Made by a program: the position numbers and the translations under genes. Below the pieces are notes generated by a model, which saw nothing but the letters and a program-made list of their open reading frames with translations, did no database searches and was not told the DNA's origin. Shown here in pieces: positions 8,881 through 21,617 of a stretch of DNA of 64,000 nt (the stretch's first letter is position 1; each line of letters begins with the position of its first letter). Source of the stretch: Petrolisthes cinctipes (taxonomy: Eukaryota > Arthropoda > Malacostraca > Decapoda > Porcellanidae); assembly GCA_033782935.1 (NCBI GenBank), contig JAWQEG010000262.1, positions 744,001-808,000 on the forward strand, in the 5' to 3' direction.

Positions 8881-11800
8881 AGAATGGATCTGTACATACC
8901 TACTCAGTACTAGAATATTTTTAAAATATATACCCAAAACATACTAAAAATCGATATTTTAGGTGGCCAAAGTCGATATCTCAAATTCAGGCCCAAAACA
9001 CCCAAAAATTCGATATTTTGGGTCCCAGAAGCGATCTGTACATGCCTACTCCGTCTTAGAGTATTTTCAAAATACAGACCCAAAACATACTGAAAATCGA
9101 TCTTTTAGGTGCCCAAATGTCGATATGTGCATGCATCTTCTGTACCCGTTTATATCTCAAATTCAGGCTCAAAACACCCGAAAATTCGATATTTTGGGAT
9201 CCCAGAAGCGATCTGTACATGCTTACTCAGATACCTGCCCAAAACATGTTGAAAATCGATATTTTAGGTGCCCAAAGTCAATATGTGCATGCATCTTCTG
9301 TACCCGTTTATATCTCAAATTCAGGCTCAAAACACCCGAAAATTCGGTATTTTTGGGTCCTAGAAGCGATCTGTACATACCTACTCCTAGTTAGAATGTT
9401 TTCAAGATACTGGCCCAAAACATGCTCAAAATCGATATTTTAGTTGCCCAAAGTCAAAATGTGCATGTATCTTCTGTACCCGTTTATATCTCAAATTCAG
9501 GTTCAAAACACCCGAAAATTCGATATTTTAGGGTCCCAGAAGCGATCTGTACATGCCTTCTCCGTGTTAAAGTATTTTCAAAAATACAGGCCCAAAACAT
9601 GCTGAAAATCGATATTTTAGTTGCCCAAAGTCAATATGTGCATGCATCTTCTGTACCCGTTTATATCTCAAATAAAGGCTTAAAACACCCGAAAATTCGA
9701 TATTTTGGGGTCCCAGAAGCGATCTGTACATGCCTACTCCGTGTTAGAGTATTTCCAAAATACAGGCCCAAAACATACTGAAAATTGATCTGTTAAGAGC
9801 CCAAAAGTCGATTTGTGTATGCATCTTCTGTACCTGTTTATATCTCAAATTCAGGCTTCAAACACCCGAAAATTCGATATTTTGGGGTTCCAGAACCGAT
9901 CTGTACATGCCTACTCAGATACAGGCCCAAAACATGCTTAAAATCGATATTTTAGGTGCCCAAAGTCAATATGTGTATGCATCTTCTGCACCCGTTTATA
10001 TCCCAAATTCAAACTCAAAACACCCGAAAATTCGATATTTTTGGGTCCCAGAAGCGATCCGTACATGCCTACTCCGTGTTACAGTATTTTCAAAATACAG
10101 GCCCAAAACATGCTGAAAATCGATATTTTAGTTGCACAAAGTCAATATGTGCATGCATCTTCTGTACCCTTTTATATATCAAATTCAGGCTCAAAACACC
10201 CGAAAATTCGATATTTTGGGGTCCCAGAAGCGATCTGTACATACCTACTCAGTACTAGAATATTTTTAAAATATATACCCAAAACATACTAAAAATCGAT
10301 ATTTTAGGTGGCCAAAGTCGATATCTCAAATTCAGGCCCAAAACACCCAAATATTCGATATTTTGGGGTCCCAGAAGCGATCTGTACATGCCTACTCCGT
10401 CTTAGAGTATTTTCAAAATACTGACCCAAAAAATGCTGAAAATTGATATTTTAGGTGCCCAAAGTCAATATGTGCATGCATCTTCTGCACCCGTTCATAT
10501 CCCAAATTCAACTTCAAAACATCCGAAAATTCGATATTTATGGGTCCCAGAAGCGATCTGTACATGCCTACTCAGTGCTAGAATGTTTTCAAAATATAGG
10601 CTTAAAACATTCTAAAAATCGATATTTTAAGTGTCCAAAGTCGATATATGCATGCATCTTCTATACCCGTTTATATCACGAATTCAGGCTCAAAACACCC
10701 GAAAATTCGATATTTTGGGGTCCCAGAAGCGATCTGTACATACCTACTCAGTACTAGAATATTTTTAAAATATATACCCAAAACATACTAAAAATCGATA
10801 TTTTAGGTGGCCAAAGTCGATATCTCAAATTCAGGCCCAAAACACCCAAAAATTCGATATTTTGGGGTCCCAGAAGCGATCTGTGCATGCCTAGTCCGTG
10901 TTAGAGTATTTTCAAAATACAGTCCCAAAACATACTGAAAATCGATCTTTTAGGTGCCCAAAAGTCGATATGTGCATGCATCTTCTGTTCCCGTTTATAT
11001 CTCAGTTTCAGGCTCCAAACACCCGAAAATTCGATATTTTTGGGTCCTAGAAGCAATCTGTACATGTCTACTCCTAGTTAGAATGTTTTCAAGATACAGA
11101 CCCAAAACATGCTCAAAATCGATATTTCAGGTGCACAAAAATTGATATGTGCATGCATCTTCAGTACCCGTTTATATCTCAAATTCAGGCTCAAAACACC
11201 CGAAAATTCAATATATTGGGGTCCCAGAAGCGATCTGTACATGCCTACTCCGTGTTAGAGTATTTTCAAAATACAGACCCAAAACATGCTCAAAATCGAT
11301 ATTTCAGGTGCACAAAAATCGATATGTACATGCATCTTCAGTACCCGTTTATATCTCAGTTTCAGGCTCCAAACACCCGAAAATTCGATATTTTGGGGTT
11401 CCAGAAGCGATCTGTACATGCCTACTCAGATACAGGCCCAAAACATGCTGAAAATCGATATTTTAGGTGCCCAAAGTTATTATGTGTATGCATCTTCTGC
11501 ACCCGTAAATATCCCAAATTCAACTTCCAAACACCCGAAAATTCGATATTTTGGGGTCCCAGAAGCGATCTGTACATGCCTAATCTGTGTTAGAGTATTT
11601 TCAAAATACAGTCCCAAAACATACTGAAAATTGATCTTTTAAGTGCCCAAAAGTCGATATGTGCATGCATCTTCTGTACCCGTTTATATTTCAAATTCAG
11701 GCTCCAAACCCCCAAAAATTCGATATCTTTTGGTACCAGAAGCGATCTGTACATGCCTACTCAGTGCTAGAATATTTTAAGAATATAGGCCCAAAACATG

Positions 11801-13043
11801 CTAAAAATCGATATTTTAGGTGCCTAAAGTCTATATCTCAGATTCACTCCCAAGACACCCGAAAATTCGATATTTTGGGGTCCTAGAAGCGATCTGTACA
11901 TGCCTACTCCTAGTTAGGATGTTTTCAAGATACAGACCCAAAACATACTCAAAATCGATATTTTAGGTGCCCAAAAGTCGATATTTGCATGCATCTTCAG
12001 TACCCGTTTAAATCTCGAATTCAGGCTCAAAACACCCTAAAATTCGATATTTTGGGGTCCTAGAAGCGATCTGTACATGCCCACTCCGTGTTAGAGTATT
12101 TTCAAAATACAGGCCCAAAACATGCTGAAAATCGATATTTTAGTTGCCCAAAGTCAATATGTGCATGCATCTTCTGCATCCGTTTATATCTCAAATAAAG
12201 GCTTAAAACACCCGGAAATTCGATATTTTGGGGTCCCAGAAGCGATCTGTACCTGTCTACTCCGTGTTAGAATATTTTCAAAATATAGGCCTAAAACATG
12301 CTAAAAATCGATATTTTTTGTGCCCAAAGTCGATATCTCAAATTCAGGCTCAAAACACCCGAAAATTTGATATTTTGGGGTGCCAGAAGCGATCTGTACA
12401 TGCCTACTCCGTGTTAGAGTATTTTCAAAATACAGTCCCAAAACATACTAAAAATTGATCTTTTAAGTGCCTAAAAGTCGATATGTGCATGCATCTTCTG
12501 TACCCGTTTATATCTCAAATTCAAGATCCAAACACCCGAAAGTTCGATATGCCTACTCCATGTTAGAGTATTTTCAAAATACAGGCCCTAAACATACTGA
12601 AAATCGATCATTCAGGTGCCTAAAAGTCAATATGTGCATGCATCTTCTGTACCTGTTTACATCTCAAATTCAGCCTCAAAACACCCGAAAATCCGATATT
12701 TTGGGGTCCCAGAAGCGATCTGTACATGACTACTCAGATACAGGCCCAAAACATGCTGAAAATCGATATTATAGGTGCCCAAAGTGTATATGTGTATGCA
12801 TCTTCTGCACCCGTTTATATCCCAAATTCAACCTCAAAACACCCGAAAATTCAATATTTTTGGGTCCCAGAAGCCATCTGTACATGCCTACTCAGTGCTA
12901 GAATGTTTTCAAAATATAGGCTCAAAACATGCTAAAAATCTATATTTTAAGTGTCCAAAGTCTAATGTGCATGCATCTTCTGTACCCGTTTATATCTGAA
13001 ATTCAGGCTCAAAACACCCGAAAATTCGGTATTTTTGGGTCCC
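8881..13043. repeat. HOR-A copy 2, internally deleted (4,163 bp)
   Basis: The start matches copy 3 (8881-9090 with 13044-13253). It then jumps 515 bp forward and matches copy 3 at offset 4,678 from about 9117 to 12240. Near 12215-12250 it jumps from the equivalent of copy 1 position about 4510 to the equivalent of about 8065, dropping roughly 3.5 kb of the unit. From there to its end it matches the tail of copy 1 at offset 4,163. The jump falls inside a shared B-half stretch, as expected for unequal exchange between misaligned monomers. Confidence 0.85.
9117..12240. repeat. HOR-A core duplicated at 13795-16918 (offset 4,678 bp)
   Basis: Every compared stretch of this 3.1-kb block is identical to 13795-16918, including private variants such as CAGGCTTCAAACACCCG near 9855 and 14533, where copy 1 has CAGGCTCCAAACACCCG near 2794. 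Near-perfect identity over about 18 consecutive monomers, when neighbouring monomers differ at many sites, indicates a recent duplication. A complete base-by-base alignment was not done. Confidence 0.85.
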
Positions 13044-16000
13044 AGAATGGATCTGTACATACCTACTCAGTACTAGAATATTTTTAAAATATATACCCAA
13101 AACATACTAAAAATCGATATTTTAGGTGGCCAAAGTCGATATCTCAAATTCAGGCCCAAAACACCCAAAAATTCGATATTTTGGGTCCCAGAAGCGATCT
13201 GTACATGCCTACTCCGTCTTAGAGTATTTTCAAAATACAGACCCAAAACATGCTGAAAATTGATATTTTAGGTGACCAAAGTCAATATGTGCATGCATCT
13301 TCTGCACCCGTTCATATCCCAAATTCAACTTCAAAACATCCGAAAATTCGATATTTATGGGTCCCAGAAGCGATCTGTACATGCCTACTCAGTACTAGAA
13401 TGTTTTCAAAATATAGGCTTAAAACATTCTAAAAATCGATATTTTAAGTGTCCAAAGTCGATATATGCATGCATCTTCTATACCTGTTTATATCTCGAAT
13501 TCAGTCTCAAAACACCTGAAAATTCGGTATTTTGGGTCCTAGAATCGAACTGTACATGCCTACTCCTAGTTAGAATGTTTTCAAGATACAGACCCAAAAC
13601 ATGCTCAAAATCGATATTTCAGGTGCCCAAAAGTCGATATGTGTATCCGTTTATATTTCAAATTCAGACTCAAAACACCCGAAAATTAGGTATTTTTGGG
13701 TTCCAGAAGCGATCTGTACATGCCTACTCCTTGTTAAAGTATTTTCAAAATACAGGCCCATAACATACTGAAAATCGATCTTTTAGGTGCCCAAATGTCG
13801 ATATGTGCATGCATCTTCTGTACCCGTTTATATCTCAAATTCAGGCTCAAAACACCCGAAAATTCGATATTTTGGGATCCCAGAAGCGATCTGTACATGC
13901 TTACTCAGATACCTGCCCAAAACATGTTGAAAATCGATATTTTAGGTGCCCAAAGTCAATATGTGCATGCATCTTCTGTACCCGTTTATATCTCAAATTC
14001 AGGCTCAAAACACCCGAAAATTCGGTATTTTTGGGTCCTAGAAGCGATCTGTACATACCTACTCCTAGTTAGAATGTTTTCAAGATACTGGCCCAAAACA
14101 TGCTCAAAATCGATATTTTAGTTGCCCAAAGTCAAAATGTGCATGTATCTTCTGTACCCGTTTATATCTCAAATTCAGGTTCAAAACACCCGAAAATTCG
14201 ATATTTTAGGGTCCCAGAAGCGATCTGTACATGCCTTCTCCGTGTTAAAGTATTTTCAAAAATACAGGCCCAAAACATGCTGAAAATCGATATTTTAGTT
14301 GCCCAAAGTCAATATGTGCATGCATCTTCTGTACCCGTTTATATCTCAAATAAAGGCTTAAAACACCCGAAAATTCGATATTTTGGGGTCCCAGAAGCGA
14401 TCTGTACATGCCTACTCCGTGTTAGAGTATTTCCAAAATACAGGCCCAAAACATACTGAAAATTGATCTGTTAAGAGCCCAAAAGTCGATTTGTGTATGC
14501 ATCTTCTGTACCTGTTTATATCTCAAATTCAGGCTTCAAACACCCGAAAATTCGATATTTTGGGGTTCCAGAACCGATCTGTACATGCCTACTCAGATAC
14601 AGGCCCAAAACATGCTTAAAATCGATATTTTAGGTGCCCAAAGTCAATATGTGTATGCATCTTCTGCACCCGTTTATATCCCAAATTCAAACTCAAAACA
14701 CCCGAAAATTCGATATTTTTGGGTCCCAGAAGCGATCCGTACATGCCTACTCCGTGTTACAGTATTTTCAAAATACAGGCCCAAAACATGCTGAAAATCG
14801 ATATTTTAGTTGCACAAAGTCAATATGTGCATGCATCTTCTGTACCCTTTTATATATCAAATTCAGGCTCAAAACACCCGAAAATTCGATATTTTGGGGT
14901 CCCAGAAGCGATCTGTACATACCTACTCAGTACTAGAATATTTTTAAAATATATACCCAAAACATACTAAAAATCGATATTTTAGGTGGCCAAAGTCGAT
15001 ATCTCAAATTCAGGCCCAAAACACCCAAATATTCGATATTTTGGGGTCCCAGAAGCGATCTGTACATGCCTACTCCGTCTTAGAGTATTTTCAAAATACT
15101 GACCCAAAAAATGCTGAAAATTGATATTTTAGGTGCCCAAAGTCAATATGTGCATGCATCTTCTGCACCCGTTCATATCCCAAATTCAACTTCAAAACAT
15201 CCGAAAATTCGATATTTATGGGTCCCAGAAGCGATCTGTACATGCCTACTCAGTGCTAGAATGTTTTCAAAATATAGGCTTAAAACATTCTAAAAATCGA
15301 TATTTTAAGTGTCCAAAGTCGATATATGCATGCATCTTCTATACCCGTTTATATCACGAATTCAGGCTCAAAACACCCGAAAATTCGATATTTTGGGGTC
15401 CCAGAAGCGATCTGTACATACCTACTCAGTACTAGAATATTTTTAAAATATATACCCAAAACATACTAAAAATCGATATTTTAGGTGGCCAAAGTCGATA
15501 TCTCAAATTCAGGCCCAAAACACCCAAAAATTCGATATTTTGGGGTCCCAGAAGCGATCTGTGCATGCCTAGTCCGTGTTAGAGTATTTTCAAAATACAG
15601 TCCCAAAACATACTGAAAATCGATCTTTTAGGTGCCCAAAAGTCGATATGTGCATGCATCTTCTGTTCCCGTTTATATCTCAGTTTCAGGCTCCAAACAC
15701 CCGAAAATTCGATATTTTTGGGTCCTAGAAGCAATCTGTACATGTCTACTCCTAGTTAGAATGTTTTCAAGATACAGACCCAAAACATGCTCAAAATCGA
15801 TATTTCAGGTGCACAAAAATTGATATGTGCATGCATCTTCAGTACCCGTTTATATCTCAAATTCAGGCTCAAAACACCCGAAAATTCAATATATTGGGGT
15901 CCCAGAAGCGATCTGTACATGCCTACTCCGTGTTAGAGTATTTTCAAAATACAGACCCAAAACATGCTCAAAATCGATATTTCAGGTGCACAAAAATCGA

Positions 16001-19000
16001 TATGTACATGCATCTTCAGTACCCGTTTATATCTCAGTTTCAGGCTCCAAACACCCGAAAATTCGATATTTTGGGGTTCCAGAAGCGATCTGTACATGCC
16101 TACTCAGATACAGGCCCAAAACATGCTGAAAATCGATATTTTAGGTGCCCAAAGTTATTATGTGTATGCATCTTCTGCACCCGTAAATATCCCAAATTCA
16201 ACTTCCAAACACCCGAAAATTCGATATTTTGGGGTCCCAGAAGCGATCTGTACATGCCTAATCTGTGTTAGAGTATTTTCAAAATACAGTCCCAAAACAT
16301 ACTGAAAATTGATCTTTTAAGTGCCCAAAAGTCGATATGTGCATGCATCTTCTGTACCCGTTTATATTTCAAATTCAGGCTCCAAACCCCCAAAAATTCG
16401 ATATCTTTTGGTACCAGAAGCGATCTGTACATGCCTACTCAGTGCTAGAATATTTTAAGAATATAGGCCCAAAACATGCTAAAAATCGATATTTTAGGTG
16501 CCTAAAGTCTATATCTCAGATTCACTCCCAAGACACCCGAAAATTCGATATTTTGGGGTCCTAGAAGCGATCTGTACATGCCTACTCCTAGTTAGGATGT
16601 TTTCAAGATACAGACCCAAAACATACTCAAAATCGATATTTTAGGTGCCCAAAAGTCGATATTTGCATGCATCTTCAGTACCCGTTTAAATCTCGAATTC
16701 AGGCTCAAAACACCCTAAAATTCGATATTTTGGGGTCCTAGAAGCGATCTGTACATGCCCACTCCGTGTTAGAGTATTTTCAAAATACAGGCCCAAAACA
16801 TGCTGAAAATCGATATTTTAGTTGCCCAAAGTCAATATGTGCATGCATCTTCTGCATCCGTTTATATCTCAAATAAAGGCTTAAAACACCCGGAAATTCG
16901 ATATTTTGGGGTCCCAGAAGCGATCTGTACATGCCTACTCAGATACAGGCCCAAAACATGCTGAAAATCGATATTTTAGGTGCCCAAAGTTAATATGTGT
17001 ATGCATCTTCTGCACCCGTAAATATCCCAAATTCAACCTCCAAACACAAGAAAATTCGATATTTTGGGGTCCCAAAAGCGATCTGTACATGCCTACTCCG
17101 TGTTAGAGTATTTTCAAAATACAGTCCCAAAACATACTGAAAATTGATCTTTTAAGTGCCCAAAAGTCGATATGTGCATGCATCTTCTGTACCCGTTTAT
17201 ATTTCAAATTCAGGCTCCAAACCCCCGAAAATTTGATATTTTGGGGTCCCAGAAGCGATCTGTACATGCCTACTCAGTGCTAGAATATTTTCAAAATATA
17301 GGCGAAAAACATGCTAAAAATCGATATTTTAGGTGCCCAAAGTCGATATATCAAATTCAGGCTCAAAACACCCGAAAATTCGATATATTGGGGTCCCAGA
17401 AGCGATCTGTACATGTCTACTCTGTGTTAGAGTATTTTCAAAATACAGTCCCAAAACCTACTGAAAATTGATCTTTAAAGTGCCCAAAAGTCGATATGTG
17501 CATGCATCTTCTGTACCCGTTTATATCTCAAATTCAGGCTCCAAACACACGAAAATTCGATATTTTGGGGTCCCAGAAGCGATCTGTACATGCCTACTCA
17601 GATACAGGCCCAAAACATGCTGAAAATTGATATTTTAGGTGCCCAAAGTCAATATGTGTATACATCTTCTGCACTCGTAACTATCCCAAATTCAACCTTC
17701 AAACACCCGAAAATTCGATATTTTGGTGTTCCAGAAGCGATCTGTACATGCATACTCCGTGTTAGAGTATTTTCAAAAAACAGGCCCAAAACATGCTGAA
17801 AATCAATATATTAGGTGCCTGAAGTCAATATGTGTATGAATCTTCTGCACCCGTTTATATCCCAAATTCAACCTCAAAACCCCCGAAAATTCGATATTTT
17901 AGGGTCCCAGAAGCGATCTGTACATGCCTACTCCATGTTAAAGTATTTTCAAAAAACAGGTCCAAAATATACTGAAAATCGATCTTTTAGGTGCCCAAAA
18001 GTCGATATGTTTATGCATCTTCTGTACCCGTTTATATCTCAAATTCAGACTCAAAACACCCGAAAATTCGATATTTAGGGGTCCCAGAAGCGATCTGTAC
18101 ATGCCTACTCCGTGTTATAGTATTTTTAAAATACAGGCCCAAAACATACTGAAAATCGTTCTTTTAGGTGCCCAAAAGTCGATATGTGCATGCATCTTCT
18201 GTACCCGTTTATATCTCAAATTCAGGCTCAAAACACCCGAAAATTCGGTATTTTGGGGTCCCAGAAGCGATCTGTACATGCCTACTCCGTGTTACAGTAT
18301 TTTCAAAATACAGGCCCAAATCATGCTGAAAATCGGTATTATAGGTGCCCAAATTTAATATGTTCATTCATCTTCTGTACCCGTTTATATATTAAATTCA
18401 GGCTCAAAACACCCGAAAATTCGATATTTTTGGGTCCCAGAAGCGATCTGTACATGCCTACTCCGTGTTACAGTATTTTCAAAATACAGGCCCAAATCAT
18501 GCTGAAAATCGGTATTATAGGTGCCCAAATTTAATATGTTCATTCATCTTCTGTACCCGTTTATATATTAAATTCAGGCTCAAAACACCCGAAAATTCGA
18601 TATTTTGGGGTCCCAGAAGCGATCTGTACATGCCTACTCAGTGCTAGAATATTTTCAAAATATAGACCTAAAACATGCAAAAAATCGATATTCTAGGTGC
18701 CCAAAGTCGATATCTCAAATTCAGGCCCAAGGCACCAGTAAATTTGATATTTTGGAGTCCCAGAAGCGAATTGTACATGCCTACTCCGTGTTAGAGTATT
18801 TTCAAAATACAGGCCCAAAATATACTGAAAATCGATCTTTTAGGTGCCCAAAAGTCGATATGTGCATGCATCTTCTGTACCCGTTTATTTTTTTAAATTC
18901 AGGTTCAAAACACCCGAAAATTTGATATTTTGGGTTCCCAGAAACGATCTGTACATGCCAACTCAGATACCTGCCCAAAACATGCTAAAAATCGATATTT

Positions 19001-21617
19001 TAGGTGGCCAAAGTCGATATCTCAAATTTAGGCCCAAAACACCCGAAAAATCGATATTTTTGGGTCCCAGAAGCGATCTGTACATGCCTACTCCGTGTTA
19101 GAGTATTTTCAAAATACAGACCCAAAACATGCTGAAAATTGATATTTTAGGTGCCCAAAGTCAATATGTGTATGCATTATCTGCACCCGTTCATATCCCA
19201 AATTCAACCTCAAAACATCCGAAAATTCGATATTTTTGGGTCTCAGAAGCGATCTGTACATGCCTACTCAGTGCTAGAATTTTTTCAAAATATAGGCTCA
19301 AAACATGCTAAAAATCGATATTTTAAGTGTCCAAAGTCGATATATGCATGCATCTTCTATACCCGTTTATATCTCGAATTCAGGCTCAAAATACCCGAAA
19401 ATTCTGTATTTTGGGTCCTAGAAGCGAACTGTACATGCCTACTCCTAGTTAGAATGTTTTCAAGATACAGACCCAAAACATGCTCAAAATCGATATTTTA
19501 GGTGCCTAAAGTCGATATGTGCATGCATCTTCAGTACCCGTTTATATCTCAAATTCAGGCTCAAAACACCCGAAAATTCGGTATTTTGGGGTCCCAGAAG
19601 CGATCTGTACATGCCTACTCCGTGTTTGAGTATTTTCAAAATACAGGCCCATAACATACTGAAAATCGATCTTTTAGGTGCCCAAAAGTCGATATGTGCA
19701 TGCATCTTCTATACCCGTTTATATCTCGAATTCAGGCTCAAAACACCCGAAAATTCGGTATTTTGTGTCCTAGAAGCGATCTTTACTTGCCTACTCCTAG
19801 TTAGAATGTTTTCAAGATACTGGCCAAAAACATGCTCAAAATCGATATTTTAGGTGCCCAAAGTCAATATGTGTATGCATCTTCTGCACCGGTTTATATT
19901 CCAAATTCAACCTCAAAACCCCCGAAATCTCGATATTTTTGTGTCCCAGAAGCGATCTGTACATACCTACTCCGTGTTAGAGTATTTTCAAAATACAGGC
20001 CCAAAACATGCTGAAAATCGATATTTTAGTTGCCCAAAGTCAATATGTGCATGCATCTTCTGTACCCGTTTATATCTCAAATTCAGGCTCAAAACCCCCG
20101 AAAATTCGATATTTTAAGGTCCCAGAAGCGATCTGTACATGCCTACTCCATGTTAAAGTATTTTCAAAATACAGGCCCAAAACATACTGAAAATCGATAT
20201 TTTAGGTGCCCAAAAGTCGATATGTTCATGCATCTTCTGTACCCGTTTATATCTCAAATTCAGGCTCCAAACAACCGAAAATTCGATATTTTGGTGTCCC
20301 AGAAGCGATCTGTACATGCCTACTCAGATACAGGCCCAAAACATGCTGAAAATCGATATTTTAGGTGCCCAAAGTCAATATGTGTATGCATCTTCTGCAC
20401 CCGTTTATATCCCAAGTTCAACCTCAAAACACCCGAAAATTCGATCTTTTTGGGTCCCAGAAGCGATCTGTACATGCCTACTCAGTGCTTGAATATTTTA
20501 AAAATAAAGGCTCAAAACATGCTAAAAATCGATATTTTAAGTGTCCAAAGTCGATATGTGCATGCATCTTCCGTACCCGTTTATATCTCAAATTCAGGCT
20601 CAAAACACCTGAAAATTCGATATTTTGGGGTCCCAGAAGCGATCTGTACCTGTCTACTCCGTGTTAGAGTATTTTCAAAATATAGGTCTAAAACATGCTA
20701 AAAATCGATATTTTAGGTGCCCAAAGTCAATATGTGCATTCATCTTCTGTACCCGTTTATATCTCAAATTCAGGCTCAAAACACCCAAAAATTCGTTTTT
20801 TTTTGGGTCCTAGAAGCGATCTGTACATGCCTACGCAGTGCTAGAATATTTTCAAAATATAGGCCTAAAACATGCTAAAAATCGATATTTATTGTGCCCA
20901 AAGTCGATATCTCAAATTCAGGCTCAAAACACCCGAAAATTTGATATTTTGGGGTGCCAGAAGCGATCTGTACATGCCTACTCCGTGTTAGAGTATTTTC
21001 AAAATACAGTCCCAAAACATACTGAAAATTGATCTTTTAAGTGCCTAAAAGTCGATATGTGCATGCATCTTCTGTACCCGTTTATATCTCAAATTCAAGA
21101 TCCAAACACCCGAAAGTTCGATATGCCTACTCCATGTTAGAGTATTTTCAAAATACAGGCCCTAAACATACTGAAAATCGATCATTCAGGTGCCTAAAAG
21201 TCAATATGTGCATGCATCTTCTGTACCTGTTTACATCTCAAATTCAGCCTCAAAACACCCGAAAATCCGATATTTTGGGGTCCCAGAAGCGATCTGTACA
21301 TGACTACTCAGATACAGGCCCAAAACATGCTGAAAATCGATATTATAGGTGCCCAAAGTTGATATGTGTATGCATCTTCTGCACCCGTTTATATCCCAAA
21401 TTCAACCTCAAAACACCCGAAAATTCAATATTTTTGGGTCCCAGAAGCGATCTGTACATGCCTACTCAGTGCTAGAATGTTTTCAAAATAAAGGCTCAAA
21501 ACATGCTAAAAATCTATATTTTAAGTGTCCAAAGTCGATATGTGCATGCATCTTCTGTACCCGTTTATATCTGAAATTCAGGCTCAAAACACCCGAAAAT
21601 TCGGTATTTTTGGGTCC
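13044..21617. repeat. HOR-A copy 3 (about 8.57 kb)
   Basis: This is the longest copy and carries all major segments: the 164-bp marker at 13611, the core shared with copy 2, the middle section shared with copy 1 (16890-19940 with 4506-7557) and the tail with the 149-bp marker at 21029. It holds three more monomers than copy 1 near 14978-15478 (500 bp) and three more near 19972-20482 (511 bp). Homology to copy 1 stops near 21617, where GGGTCCTAGAAGC replaces GGGTCCCAGAATGG. Confidence 0.82.
18333..18684 (+). repeat. Single-monomer duplication in HOR-A copy 3
   Basis: The 176-bp monomer at 18333-18508, opening with TCGGTATTATAGGTGCCC and carrying ATTTAATATGTTCATTCATC, is repeated next to itself from 18509. 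Copy 1 has only one such unit, from 6126. The preceding copy 1 monomers (about 5774-6125) are of a different subtype from those of copy 3 although the total length is almost the same. Replacement of monomers by conversion-like exchange is one explanation. Confidence 0.75.

Noticed and set aside
20030..20701. Open frame of 223 codons and neighbouring frames of 100-200 codons
   Set aside because: They have the same origin as all others: frame-preserving runs of 177-bp or compensating monomers. Overlapping open frames exist in the other forward frames at the same place.
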